A DNA stretch of 64,000 bases from Rhodoferax sp. WC2427 (GCF_040822085.1 NZ_CP162006.1:682001-746000); one strand, 5' to 3'; numbered from the stretch's first letter, positions 28,178 through 36,964 are shown. Program-made: numbers and translations. The notes: a model not told the origin generated them from the sequence alone.

Positions 28178-30058
28178 ATGATGCGTTATTTAAAGGTATG
28201 GCTGGTGATGTTGCTGACGTTGGTAGTGGCGGCTTGTGGGGGAGGGGGAAATCCGGGAAGTACGACACCTGTTACGACAGCTCCGGTGGCGACTACGGTC
28301 ACCTCCATTGAGTTGCTGGCATCTTCGACAACGCTGGATTCGGCTGACAGCACAACGGGTGTCACTATTACTGCGGTTGCTAAAAATGCCTCGAATGTTG
28401 GAGTGCCTTCCCAAGCCGTGGCGTTTGCGGCTAGTTCGGGTGTGCTGGGTAGCGTTACTGCTGCAAGTAATTCCCAGGGCAATAGTACGGCAGTGCTTAC
28501 TACCGGATCGGATCATTCCAATCGGAGTATTACGGTGACGGCGACAGTTGGCACAGTATCCAAGTCAATTGTTATCGATGTTTCAGGAAGCAGCGTGACC
28601 ATTTCTGGCAGTGCGTCCTTGTTGCTCGGCGCAACTTCCACATTTTCGGTGACTTTGAAAGACAGTGCTGGTAAAGCAATTTCAGGTTCTACATTGACGG
28701 TGACTTCTACTTTGGGTAATGCGATTACACCCGCTGCCTTGACCACTAATTCCGCAGGGGCCGCATCTTTTTCGTATGTTGCATCCAAGTCTGGAAACGA
28801 TGTGGTTACAGTATCGGGTGCCGGCGCTACTGCCACCTATCCAGTGGTTATCAGTAGTACAAATTTTGCGTTTATAACGCCTGCCGACGGCACTAGTATT
28901 CCAATTGGCGCCTCGCAGGTTGTAGCGGTTCAATTGTTGCCTGCTGTGGCCGGGCAATCAATTTCTTTTAGCTCTACGCGTGGTTTGGTAACTGGTTCGC
29001 CAGCATTGACCAATGCTAGCGGCATAGCTTCTGCAACTGTATCTTCTACTACAGCGGGCGCTGCAAATGTGACTGCACAGGCACCGAATAGTGCTCAAAC
29101 CCGACGAGCGGTCAGTTTTGTTGCAGATGTAGCATCGGCTGCCTCTGTGGTTTTGCAAACTAATGTCAGTGCTATTGCGCCAAACGCCGCAGGCTCATCG
29201 ACAAACGGTGTCATATTGACTGCTACTGTTAAGGATGCAAATAGTAATGTGGTGCAGGGAGCAACTGTTAATTTCTCATTGCTGGCAGATACGAGTGGCG
29301 GTTATATCGGCTCTGGAACAGGTGTGACTAATGCGAATGGAGTTGTAACAGATACATTTATTCCTGGCGCGTCGTCAACGGCAGCGAATGGTGTGCAAAT
29401 AATGGCGACCATTGTAAATACCTCTTTGTCCAATGTGGCGACCGTAACGGTAAATACGCAAGCCTTGTTTATTACTATTGCAACAAGTAATACTATTGCG
29501 AATCTTGATCCCAATACCTACAGTAAACCTTTTTCGGTATATTTGACCGATGCAAATGGGGCTCCAGTAGCGAGTAAGGAAATTATTCTGTCTGTTTATC
29601 CACTTTATTACATCAAAGGTGAACTTGTTTTTTCGAACGGGTCTTGGGGGCACAGTAATACAGATACAGTATGTGTAAATGAAGATGCAAATCGAGATGG
29701 CATCATGCAGGGAACCGAGGATGATGGTCGAAATGTAGGGGCATCAACGATTGTTTTGACAGGGGCCGGGAACGGTGATGGTGTGTTGACACCAGGGTTG
29801 CCTGGCTTTGTCAGCCCATCGTCGATAACCACGGATAGCACTGGATTGGCTACATTCAATTTGAACTACGGTGAGCAGTACGCACCTTGGCTTTACTTTG
29901 AAATCAAAGCGCGGGCATCTGTGTCTGGTACGGAATCCAGCAAGATTTACTACTTTTCTGCTGCTGGTGTTGCTAGTGATTTCACCAACTCCACTTTGCC
30001 TCCAGCTGGCGTAAACAGTCCATTTGGTCTTGCGACGAATTGCAAAAATCCCGATTGA
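28178..30058 (+). CDS. Ig-like (Big-1 type) repeat lipoprotein between pilQ and aroK
   Basis: A 626-residue secreted lipoprotein. The signal ends in the lipobox VVAAC with Cys20, followed by GGGG, so outer-membrane anchoring is likely. About four tandem beta-sandwich units follow (roughly 45-140, 140-230, 230-320, 320-430), each with the Ser/Thr/Val-rich pattern and a closing T-NA-G-A block seen in Big-1/invasin-like repeats. The C-terminal part holds NEDANRDGIMQGTEDDGR (about 501-518), resembling an EF-hand-type calcium loop, and two cysteines. The gene is visibly richer in A and T, especially at third positions, than all its neighbours, suggesting transfer. It lies 27 bp after pilQ and overlaps aroK. 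A role in adhesion or pilus function is inference only. Confidence 0.75.
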   Translation: MMRYLKVWLVMLLTLVVAACGGGGNPGSTTPVTTAPVATTVTSIELLASSTTLDSADSTTGVTITAVAKNASNVGVPSQAVAFAASSGVLGSVTAASNSQGNSTAVLTTGSDHSNRSITVTATVGTVSKSIVIDVSGSSVTISGSASLLLGATSTFSVTLKDSAGKAISGSTLTVTSTLGNAITPAALTTNSAGAASFSYVASKSGNDVVTVSGAGATATYPVVISSTNFAFITPADGTSIPIGASQVVAVQLLPAVAGQSISFSSTRGLVTGSPALTNASGIASATVSSTTAGAANVTAQAPNSAQTRRAVSFVADVASAASVVLQTNVSAIAPNAAGSSTNGVILTATVKDANSNVVQGATVNFSLLADTSGGYIGSGTGVTNANGVVTDTFIPGASSTAANGVQIMATIVNTSLSNVATVTVNTQALFITIATSNTIANLDPNTYSKPFSVYLTDANGAPVASKEIILSVYPLYYIKGELVFSNGSWGHSNTDTVCVNEDANRDGIMQGTEDDGRNVGASTIVLTGAGNGDGVLTPGLPGFVSPSSITTDSTGLATFNLNYGEQYAPWLYFEIKARASVSGTESSKIYYFSAAGVASDFTNSTLPPAGVNSPFGLATNCKNPD

Positions 30059-30576
30059 GCATCTCTCTCGTCGGCCTCCCCGGCTCCGGTAAATCCACCG
30101 TCGGCCGCCAGCTTGCCCGGCGGTTGCAGGTTCCTTTCATCGACTCTGACCACGTGATAGAGCAGCGCATTGGCTGCTCAATCCGTGAGTTTTTCGAGCG
30201 CGAGGGGGAGCCGCGTTTTCGCGATGTCGAGGCCGAGGTGATCGAGGCGTTGACTCTGAATGGCCCAGGTGTGCTGGCCACGGGTGGTGGCACGGTCCTG
30301 CGGCCCGCGAACCGGGAGGCGCTGCACAGCCGCGGCCAGGTGGTGTATTTGCGCTCCAGCCCCGAAGAGGTTTTTCGCCGGGTACGCCACGACGTGAACC
30401 GGCCCTTGCTGCAGGTAGCCGACCCCCTGAACCGGCTGCGCGATCTGTTCGCTATCCGTGACCCGCTGTACCGCGAAACTGCGCACTTTGTGATCGAAAC
30501 CGGGCGGCCGTCGGTGTCTACCCTGGTCAACATGATCATCATGCAACTGGAACTGGGCGGCACTCCTCCAACTTGA
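30040..30576 (+). CDS. aroK: shikimate kinase
   Basis: Cytoplasmic enzyme that phosphorylates shikimate in the chorismate pathway, about 174-178 residues. P-loop [16 protein letters not shown] (about 12-27), substrate motif [25 protein letters not shown], and the GGG of ATGGGTV are all visible. There is no ATG start: in-frame TTG codons at 30040 and 30055 are the candidates and neither has a good ribosome site. Either start overlaps the end of the upstream lipoprotein gene, so translation may depend on coupling. The next gene is aroB, the normal pil-aro order. Confidence 0.93.
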   Translation: MQKSRLSISLVGLPGSGKSTVGRQLARRLQVPFIDSDHVIEQRIGCSIREFFEREGEPRFRDVEAEVIEALTLNGPGVLATGGGTVLRPANREALHSRGQVVYLRSSPEEVFRRVRHDVNRPLLQVADPLNRLRDLFAIRDPLYRETAHFVIETGRPSVSTLVNMIIMQLELGGTPPT

Positions 30577-30625
30577 GTACGTGGGGGGGCACCAGCGCGC
30601 GGGCTTCCCCTTAAACTGTGTGGCT

Positions 30626-31744
30626 ATGCCCGCATCACCACAGACCATCGCCCCCCAAACCGTCCACATCGCCCTGGGCGACCGCAGCTACCCGATCGCC
30701 ATCGGCACCGGCCTGCTGGACAACCCGGCCACCTGGGCCGACCTGCCGCGCGCAACCACGGCACTGATTGTCACCAACACCACCGTCGGCCCCCTGTACG
30801 CCCAGCGGCTGCAGACCGCGCTGCATGGCCATTACGCCACCATCCACACCGTGGTGCTGCCCGATGGCGAGGCGTACAAAACCTGGGAAACCCTGAACCT
30901 GATTTTTGATGCGCTGCTGGGCCATGGCTGCGACCGCAAAACCGTGCTGTTCGCCCTGGGCGGCGGCGTGGTGGGCGACATGACTGGCTTTGCCGCCGCC
31001 AGCTACATGCGCGGCGTGCCCTTTGTGCAGGTGCCTACCACGCTGCTGGCGCAGGTGGACTCCAGCGTGGGCGGCAAAACCGCTATCAACCACCCACTGG
31101 GCAAGAACATGGTGGGCGCGTTCTACCAGCCCTGCAAAGTGGTCTGCGACCTGGACACCCTGGCCACCCTGCCCCCGCGCGAGCTCAGCGCCGGGCTGGC
31201 CGAGGTCATCAAGTACGGGCCCATTGCCGACATGGCTTTGCTGGACTGGCTGGATACGCACATGGATGCCCTGCGTGCGGGCGATGTGGCCGCCTTGGCC
31301 CATGCGGTGCGGCGCAGCTGCGAGATCAAGGCCCATGTGGTGGGCCAGGACGAGCGCGAAGCCGGGTTGCGTGCCATTTTGAACTTTGGCCACACCTTCG
31401 GGCATGCCATCGAGGCGGGAATGGGCTATGGTGCGTGGCTGCACGGCGAGGGCGTGGGCAGCGGCATGGTGATGGCCGCGCATTTGTCGCAGCGGCTGGG
31501 CCTGATCGACATGGCTCTGGTGCAACGCCTGACCCAGCTCATCCAGCGCGCAGGCCTACCCACGGTGGGCGCGGTGCTGGACGCCGGCGACAACGCAGGC
31601 CGTTACCTGCAGCTGATGCGGGTGGACAAAAAATCCGAAGCGGGCGAAATCAAGTTCGTGCTGATTGGCCCACCCGGCAGCGCCACCGTGCGCGGTGCGC
31701 CCGATGCCTTGGTGCGTTCCGTAGTCGATGCCTGCTGTGCGTAA
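30626..31744 (+). CDS. aroB: 3-dehydroquinate synthase
   Basis: NAD- and zinc-dependent enzyme that converts DAHP to 3-dehydroquinate, 372 residues. The glycine-rich NAD motif is [19 protein letters not shown] (about 112-130). Next come the catalytic block [18 protein letters not shown] and metal ligands in a Glu within AEVIKYG and histidines in [11 protein letters not shown] and LHGEGV. ATG 30626 is chosen over 30581 since the added residues are not conserved. It follows aroK by 49 bp and ends the pil-aro operon at a palindromic repeat. Confidence 0.95.
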   Translation: MPASPQTIAPQTVHIALGDRSYPIAIGTGLLDNPATWADLPRATTALIVTNTTVGPLYAQRLQTALHGHYATIHTVVLPDGEAYKTWETLNLIFDALLGHGCDRKTVLFALGGGVVGDMTGFAAASYMRGVPFVQVPTTLLAQVDSSVGGKTAINHPLGKNMVGAFYQPCKVVCDLDTLATLPPRELSAGLAEVIKYGPIADMALLDWLDTHMDALRAGDVAALAHAVRRSCEIKAHVVGQDEREAGLRAILNFGHTFGHAIEAGMGYGAWLHGEGVGSGMVMAAHLSQRLGLIDMALVQRLTQLIQRAGLPTVGAVLDAGDNAGRYLQLMRVDKKSEAGEIKFVLIGPPGSATVRGAPDALVRSVVDACCA

Positions 31745-31751
31745 ACCGATG

Positions 31752-31815
31752 GCCATGTTTGCTATAGATGTGGTAGCTGCTTACGCCCTTGGAATAAGCG
31801 CTAGAGGCCTATTTC
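31752..31815. repeat. dispersed palindromic (REP-like) element
   Basis: Left arm GGTAGCTGCTTACGC, right arm GGAATAAGCGCTAGAGGCCT, preceded by GCTATAGATGT. It lies between the co-directional aroB and dgt genes and fills most of the 81-bp gap. Confidence 0.8.
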
Positions 31816-31825
31816 TTATAAATCC

Positions 31826-32947
31826 ATGCCACTAGCCGCTTACGCCTGCGACCCGGCCCACACCCGGGGCCGCCGCTTCTTTGAAGCCGCTGCGCCCACG
31901 CGCACCGAGTTCCAGCGCGACCGCGACCGTATCGTCCACTCCACTGCGTTCCGCCGCCTGGTCTACAAAACCCAGGTGTTCCTGAACCACGAGGGCGACC
32001 TGTTTCGCACCCGGCTCACCCATTCGCTGGAAGTGGCGCAACTGGGCCGCTCCATCGCCCGCGCGCTGGACCTCAACGAAGACCTGGTCGAGGCGATTGC
32101 CCTGGCCCACGACCTGGGCCACACCCCGTTTGGCCACGCCGGGCAAGACGCGCTGAACGCCTGCATGGCCGCGCACGGCGGCTTCGAGCACAACCTGCAA
32201 AGCCTGCGCGTGGTGGATGCGCTGGAAGAGCGCTACCCGCTGTTTGACGGCCTGAACCTCACGTTTGAAACCCGCGAGGGCATCCTCAAACACTGCTCCC
32301 GCGCCAATGCCGAGCCACTGGGCGATGTGGGCCAGCGCTTTCTGGACCGCACCCAGCCCAGCCTGGAAGCCCAGCTCTGCAACCTGGCCGACGAGATCGC
32401 CTACAACGCCCACGACATCGACGACGGCGTGCGCTCCGGCCTGATCACGCTCGACCAGCTGCAAGACGTGCCGCTGGTGGCCCATTTCCACCAGCAAACC
32501 CTGGCCGAGCACCCGCATCTACAGGGCCGCCGCGTGCTGTACGAGTCCATCCGCCGCATGCTCAGCGCCCAGGTCTACGACGTGATCGCCGCCACCCAGG
32601 CCGCCCTGCAGGCTGCCCGTCCGACCAGTGTGGATGCCGCCCGCCAGTGCGCGCCATTGCTGTGCTTCAGCCCGGCCATGCGCGCGCAGTCGCTGGAACT
32701 GAAGCGTTTTTTGATGAAGAACCTGTACCGCCATCCGCAGGTGATGGCCATGACCACGCAAGCGCAAACCATGGTGCACGAGCTCTTCAACGCCTACCTG
32801 GCCGCACCGCAGGAAATGGCCCCGGGCTTTGCCGCCCGGGCTGCCTCCAATGCCCCGCGCGCCGTGGCCGACTACCTGGCCGGCATGACCGACCGCTTTG
32901 CTGCCCGCGAGCATGAGCGCCTGACCGGGCAAAAATTACTTGGATAG
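31826..32947 (+). CDS. dgt: deoxyguanosinetriphosphate triphosphohydrolase-like protein
   Basis: HD-domain metal enzyme that cleaves dNTPs to nucleoside and triphosphate, adjusting nucleotide pools. The 373 residues contain FRTRLTHSLEVAQLGRSIAR (about 66-85), the HD pair in LAHDLGHTPFGHAGQDAL (about 94-111), and DEIAYNAHDIDDGVRSG (about 189-205) that completes the metal site. This is the shorter family 2 type found in betaproteobacteria just after aroB. The ATG at 31826 follows the palindromic repeat closely. Confidence 0.93.
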   Translation: MPLAAYACDPAHTRGRRFFEAAAPTRTEFQRDRDRIVHSTAFRRLVYKTQVFLNHEGDLFRTRLTHSLEVAQLGRSIARALDLNEDLVEAIALAHDLGHTPFGHAGQDALNACMAAHGGFEHNLQSLRVVDALEERYPLFDGLNLTFETREGILKHCSRANAEPLGDVGQRFLDRTQPSLEAQLCNLADEIAYNAHDIDDGVRSGLITLDQLQDVPLVAHFHQQTLAEHPHLQGRRVLYESIRRMLSAQVYDVIAATQAALQAARPTSVDAARQCAPLLCFSPAMRAQSLELKRFLMKNLYRHPQVMAMTTQAQTMVHELFNAYLAAPQEMAPGFAARAASNAPRAVADYLAGMTDRFAAREHERLTGQKLLG

Positions 32948-32968
32948 ACAACAACAACGAGACCTCCC

Positions 32969-33619
32969 GTGAGCTTCCTCAACCAACTCAAGACCCAAGC
33001 CCACGCCCTGCGCAGTCAGAAAAATGCCGCCCAGATGTCGGCCGAAGCGCGCGTGGCGCAGACCGAAGCCGCCTGCCAGACCGTAGCCGCCTACCTAGCC
33101 GACCTGGCCCAGCAGCTCAACGTCATTAACCCGCCCGCGCCCGCCTTCACGCTGGACGGCAAAACCCCCTGGCCCGCGATGAAGATGGCCGACTTTCGCT
33201 GCGACGTGCGGCAAAAGCGACTGCGGGGCGTCGACGTGACCGACTACATCGGCATGGGCTGGCGGGTGCAACCCCAGGACGGGCCGCCGGTGAAGGCGGC
33301 CGTCAGTGTCAACTTTCCGCCCGAGCTGGAGCGCGTCGAGGCCCGGCTGGCGCTGGGCCATTTGAAGCACGACCGGCGGGAGCAGCGCCACCCCGACACC
33401 AACAAGCTGCTGGCCATCCGTTTCGAATACACCACCGAACTGCTGGGCAGCGTGCGCATCACCCCCGACCACGACCAGTCGCGCGTCGCATTCCGCATCA
33501 GCAACGCCACCGGCTTTGAGGTGCACACCACCGAGCTGGCGGCGGCCGACATCGGCCCCGCCGTGCTGGACGAACTGGCCCGCCTGCTGGTGGCCCAGCC
33601 TAGCCGTTTTCTGCGCTAA
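32969..33619 (+). CDS. conserved protein of unknown function
   Basis: A 216-residue soluble protein that I recognise only as a conserved Burkholderiales type. It starts at a GTG (32969) with GAGACC upstream. The first 50 residues are a helical stretch rich in Ala and Gln. The rest looks like an alpha/beta domain with charged segments such as FRCDVRQKRLRGVDVTDY and LGHLKHDRREQRHPDTNK. No signal peptide, membrane helix or cysteine motif is present. It sits 21 bp after dgt and 2 bp before the next gene, so it probably shares their transcript. Confidence 0.7.
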   Translation: MSFLNQLKTQAHALRSQKNAAQMSAEARVAQTEAACQTVAAYLADLAQQLNVINPPAPAFTLDGKTPWPAMKMADFRCDVRQKRLRGVDVTDYIGMGWRVQPQDGPPVKAAVSVNFPPELERVEARLALGHLKHDRREQRHPDTNKLLAIRFEYTTELLGSVRITPDHDQSRVAFRISNATGFEVHTTELAAADIGPAVLDELARLLVAQPSRFLR

Positions 33620-33621
33620 GC

Positions 33622-34191
33622 ATGGCCACCGACGCTACGGTGATCGACGACATGCGCCGCTGGCTGGAGCGCGCTGTGATCGGCCTGAACCTGTGCCCCT
33701 TCGCCAAAGCCGTTCACACCAAGGGCCAAATCCACTACGCCGTGAGCGCCGCCACCGATGCCGAAGGCTTGCGCCAGGACCTCATTTTTGAGCTAAAAGA
33801 GCTGCTAGCCCAGGAACCATCGGCACGAGATACTACGCTTTTGATAGCGCCAAAAGTGCTGACCGAGTTTCTGGATTTCAACCACTTTCTGGGCATTGCC
33901 GACCGGGTGCTGCGCAAAATGAAGCTCGACGGCACGCTGCAGATCGCCAGCTTCCACCCCGACTTCCAGTTCGGCGGCACGGACGCCGACGACATCACCA
34001 ACTACACCAACCGCGCCCCGTATCCCTGCCTGCACCTGCTGCGCGAGGCCAGCATCGACCGCGCCGTGGCGGCCTTCCCCGAGGCCGAAATGATCTTTGA
34101 GCGCAACATGCAAACCCTGGCGTCGCTAGGGCAGGGCGGCTGGGATGCCCTGGGCGTGGGAAAATCGCCCGATGAAGACCCCCAAAAATAA
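33622..34191 (+). CDS. DUF1415 family protein
   Basis: A 189-residue cytoplasmic protein of the DUF1415 family, function unknown. Conserved blocks are WLERAVIGLNLCPFAKAV (about 13-30), RDTTLLI, FLDFNHFL, LDGTLQIASFHPDFQFGG and DDITNYTNRAPYPCLHLLRE (about 129-148). The length is normal. Around residues 56-78 the codons switch abruptly to AT-rich ones that also resemble arms of the dispersed palindrome, although the encoded residues stay family-like. The 3' end overlaps the methyltransferase gene by 20 bp. Confidence 0.85.
   Translation: MATDATVIDDMRRWLERAVIGLNLCPFAKAVHTKGQIHYAVSAATDAEGLRQDLIFELKELLAQEPSARDTTLLIAPKVLTEFLDFNHFLGIADRVLRKMKLDGTLQIASFHPDFQFGGTDADDITNYTNRAPYPCLHLLREASIDRAVAAFPEAEMIFERNMQTLASLGQGGWDALGVGKSPDEDPQK
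33788..33855. repeat. possible REP-like sequence inside the DUF1415 gene
   Basis: AGAGCTGCTAGCCC on one side and a GATACTACGCTTTTGATAGC segment on the other resemble degenerate arms and flank of the dispersed palindrome in reverse orientation. Base composition differs sharply from the surrounding gene. Because the encoded residues match the family, convergence through codon choice is also possible. Confidence 0.35.
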
Positions 34192-35044
34192 GCCGGTAGC
34201 CACGCCCACGCTGCCGCCCGAAATCGATCCCGCCCAGTCCGTCGAGCTGCTCAAAGAGCTGCACATCCTTACCCGCGACGGCAAACTCAACCAGGATTCG
34301 CGGCGCAAGCTCAAGCAGGTCTACCACCTGTTCCAGTTCATCGAGAAGCTGCTGGGCGAGCTGCCCGCCAGCAGCACCGGTCTGACCCTGGCCGACCACG
34401 GCGCGGGCAAGTCCTACCTGGGCTTCATCGTCTACGACCTGTATTTCAAGGCTCTGGGCGCGGGACACATCTACGGCATCGAAACCCGGGCCGAGCTGGT
34501 CACCAAGTCGCAAGAACTCGCCGCCCGCCTGGGTTTTGAGCGCATGTCCTTCCTCAACCTGAGCGTGGCCGAGTCCACCCAGTCCGCCCTGTTGCCCGCG
34601 CGCATTGACGTGGTCACGGCCCTGCACGCCTGCGACACCGCCACCGACGACGCGATTGCCTTTGGCCTGGAAAAGAACGCCCGCGCCATGGTGCTGGTGC
34701 CCTGCTGCCAGGCTGAAGTGGCAGCCTGTCTGCGCCAGAACAAGGCGCTGAATGGCAGCAAAACCCCGCTGTCCGAACTCTGGCGGCACCCGCTGCACAC
34801 CCGCGAAATGGGCAGCCAGATCACCAACGTGCTGCGCTGCCTGTACCTGGAAGCCTGGGGCTACCAGGTCACCGTGACCGAGCTGGTCGGCTGGGAGCAC
34901 AGCATGAAAAACGAACTCATCATCGCCAAGCACACCGGCCAGAAAAAGCGCGCTGCCGCCGAGCGCCTCACGGCCCTGCTGGCCGAGTTTGGCCTGTCGG
35001 CCCTGTTGGCGACGCGGTTCAAGTTGCCCGACGCATCGGTGTGA
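34172..35044 (+). CDS. class I SAM-dependent methyltransferase
   Basis: A 290-residue cytoplasmic methyltransferase. Motif I is LADHGAGKSYLGFIVYDLYF (about 70-89), followed by the acidic GIETRAEL of motif II and DVVTALHACDTATDDA (about 151-166), motif IV-like. A LVPCCQAEV block (about 180) recalls the PCC motif of the GSTCD/YhiQ-like group, some of which act on RNA, so an RNA or small-molecule substrate is possible. ATG 34172 lies within the end of the DUF1415 gene (20 bp overlap); upstream codons would add unconserved residues. Confidence 0.75.
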   Translation: MKTPKNKPVATPTLPPEIDPAQSVELLKELHILTRDGKLNQDSRRKLKQVYHLFQFIEKLLGELPASSTGLTLADHGAGKSYLGFIVYDLYFKALGAGHIYGIETRAELVTKSQELAARLGFERMSFLNLSVAESTQSALLPARIDVVTALHACDTATDDAIAFGLEKNARAMVLVPCCQAEVAACLRQNKALNGSKTPLSELWRHPLHTREMGSQITNVLRCLYLEAWGYQVTVTELVGWEHSMKNELIIAKHTGQKKRAAAERLTALLAEFGLSALLATRFKLPDASV

Positions 35045-35051
35045 TGGTCTG

Positions 35052-35489
35052 CTAACTGCAAAGCCCCATCAGATAACGTGAGAAGTCGCGCGCGGCCACC
35101 GCATCAAAGCTGCCGTCAGCGCGCTTGGTGGCACGCAGGTACTGGTATACCGCGATCAAGAGCTTGAGCGCCTTCTCGTTCGATAGTTGCACTTCGGCCG
35201 TGTCCAGCTGTTCCAGCGCCAAGGCCAGGGCCAGTTCCACGGCGGCCATATCCACCACCTCGGCCTGGCGGTACTGGTAGCCCTGGCCGGTCGCCAGCCA
35301 CTCCAGCGAGCAATTGGCGCTGCGCGCAATCTGGTTGGCCCGCGACAGTGTGGGCTCGCTACCCGCCAGGTATTTGCGCACCATGGCCTCGCTGATGCCC
35401 ACACGCCGCGAGAACGCCGATACCGACTCGCGGCCAATCAAGGTACGCAGGCGGTCGGAGAAGAGGGGGGTCTCAGGCGTATCGGACAT
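35052..35489 (-). CDS. XRE-family transcriptional regulator
   Basis: A 145-residue DNA-binding protein. The N-terminal helix-turn-helix (about residues 10-66) reads FSDRLRTLIGRESVSAFSRR then VGISEAMVRKYLAGSEPTLS, ending in NCSLEWLATGQGY, typical of Cro/CI-like and CI-repressor-type regulators. The C-terminal helical part (about 75-145) is probably for dimerisation. It is divergent from an aldo/keto reductase gene across 76 bp that hold two palindromes, making autoregulation and control of the reductase plausible. Confidence 0.85.
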   Translation of the reverse strand: MSDTPETPLFSDRLRTLIGRESVSAFSRRVGISEAMVRKYLAGSEPTLSRANQIARSANCSLEWLATGQGYQYRQAEVVDMAAVELALALALEQLDTAEVQLSNEKALKLLIAVYQYLRATKRADGSFDAVAARDFSRYLMGLCS

Positions 35490-35501
35490 GGGGAAAGTAA
35501 A

Positions 35502-35538
35502 AGTACAATTGTGCTGAAATTCGTACTATTATGCGAAT
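35502..35538. promoter_or_regulatory. candidate operator palindromes between XRE regulator and aldo/keto reductase
   Basis: Two dyads lie in this AT-rich divergent gap: AGTACAATTGTGCT (35502-35515), symmetric except at one base pair in each half, and ATTCG-10 nt-CGAAT (35519-35538). Their spacing, their AT-richness against a GC-rich background and their place between a repressor-like gene and its neighbour suggest operators. This is inference from symmetry only. Confidence 0.45.
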
Positions 35539-35565
35539 TCCATATTTTTATAGAGATCCCCGAGT

Positions 35566-36558
35566 ATGCCTGCTGCCACCCTCCCTATTCCCGCCGTGCC
35601 TTTGCAGCGCTTTTTGCCGCAGGCCAGCCCGCTGGTGCTCGGCTGCATGGGCCTGGGCGGCGGCTGGAACGCGCAGCCGCTGTCTGAATCTGATGTAGAC
35701 AAGGCCCAGGCCGCCACCGAGGCCGCATTGGCAGCGGGCATCACCCTGTTTGACCATGCCAACATCTACACGCTGGGCAAGGCCGAGGAAAGCTTTGGCC
35801 ACCTGTTCCAGCGCCGCCCGTCCCTGCGGCAAAGCCTGTTACTGCAGTCCAAATGCGGCATCCGGTTCGCCGATGCGCAAGGGCCCAAGCGCTACGACCT
35901 GTCGGCGCAGCACATCGTGGACAGCGTGGACGCGATTTTGCGCAGGCTGCAGACCGACTACCTGGACGTGCTGATCCTGCACCGTCCCGACCCGCTCATG
36001 CAGCCCGCCGAGGTGGCCCAGGCCTGGCAACAGATCAAGGCCGCGGGCAAGGCGCGCTTCCTGGGCGTATCGAACATGCACGCCGCCCAGGTGGCCTGGT
36101 TGCAGCAGGCGCTGGACGAGCCTCTGGTGGTGAACCAGCTGGAGATGAGTCTGCTCAAGCGCGACTGGCTAGAGTCTGCCACTTGCTTCAACGACGGGCA
36201 GGGCGCATCGTCGCTCGCTTGGGACGGCACCTTGGAATATGCGCAGCAGCACGGTCTGCAGTTACAGGCCTGGGGGGCGTTGGCCCGCGGCTGGTTCAGC
36301 GGTGCCGCGCCGGCCGATGCGCCACCCGCGGTGCGCGGGGCGGCAGATTGCGTGCAGCAACTGGCCCACACCCACGGCGTGGCCGCCGAGGCGATTGTGC
36401 TGGCCTGGCTGATGCAGCACCCTGCGCGCATCCAGCCCGTGGTGGGCACCACCGACCCGCAACGCATCCGTGCCTGCGCGCAGGCCGCGCAGGTCGCCCT
36501 CAGCCGCGGCGAGTGGTACCAACTCTATGAGGCCGCCCGGGGCCGCGAACTTCCCTGA
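35566..36558 (+). CDS. aldo/keto reductase (YdhF-like)
   Basis: NADPH-dependent oxidoreductase with a TIM-barrel fold, 330 residues. Catalytic residues are visible: Asp and Tyr in LFDHANIYTLGKAEESFG (about 63-80), Lys in LQSKCGIRF (about 98) and His in VLILHRPDP (about 138). QPVVGTTDPQRI near residue 287 forms the cofactor phosphate pocket. It resembles the YdhF subgroup, whose physiological substrates are unclear. It is divergent from an XRE regulator that may control it, and 9 bp upstream of a GlcG-like gene, so the two are probably co-transcribed. Confidence 0.88.
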   Translation: MPAATLPIPAVPLQRFLPQASPLVLGCMGLGGGWNAQPLSESDVDKAQAATEAALAAGITLFDHANIYTLGKAEESFGHLFQRRPSLRQSLLLQSKCGIRFADAQGPKRYDLSAQHIVDSVDAILRRLQTDYLDVLILHRPDPLMQPAEVAQAWQQIKAAGKARFLGVSNMHAAQVAWLQQALDEPLVVNQLEMSLLKRDWLESATCFNDGQGASSLAWDGTLEYAQQHGLQLQAWGALARGWFSGAAPADAPPAVRGAADCVQQLAHTHGVAAEAIVLAWLMQHPARIQPVVGTTDPQRIRACAQAAQVALSRGEWYQLYEAARGRELP

Positions 36559-36567
36559 AAGCACACC

Positions 36568-36963
36568 ATGTTGACCTCAGAAAACGCCTTGCGCGCCCTC
36601 CAATGGGCCACTGCCGAACAAGCCGGTAAGCAACAGCCCGTGTCCATCGCCATAAGCGACAGCCATGGAGAACTTCTGGCGTTCGTCCGCATGGACGGTG
36701 CCAGCCTGCACAGTGGCGTGGTGGCCCAGAATAAGGCCTACACCGCCGCGCGAGACCGGCAGGCCACCGCCGACCTGGGCGCCTGGAGCCGCAGTTCCGG
36801 GCGCAGCATGGGCTACTGGTCTGACCCGCGCTTTACCGGCTTTGGCGGCGGACTGCCTTTGCGCGTCAATGGCGAGGTCGTGGGTGCGGTGGGGGTCAGC
36901 GCCTTGAGCGAAGACGAGGACGTGCTGGTTGCCCAGGCGCTTATCAGCCGTCTATTGCCGTGA
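36568..36963 (+). CDS. GlcG/HbpS family protein (DUF336)
   Basis: A 131-residue protein of the GlcG/HbpS superfamily (formerly DUF336). The block PVSIAISDSHGELLAFVRMD (about 24-43) is diagnostic, with later AQNKAYTAARDR and GGGLPLRVNGEVVGAVGVSA. No signal peptide is visible, so it is probably cytoplasmic. Members bind haem or corrinoids in some species, while others accompany oxidoreductases with unknown role. It directly follows the aldo/keto reductase gene and ends 1 bp before the convergent lipoprotein gene. Confidence 0.82.
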   Translation: MLTSENALRALQWATAEQAGKQQPVSIAISDSHGELLAFVRMDGASLHSGVVAQNKAYTAARDRQATADLGAWSRSSGRSMGYWSDPRFTGFGGGLPLRVNGEVVGAVGVSALSEDEDVLVAQALISRLLP

Positions 36964-36964
36964 A

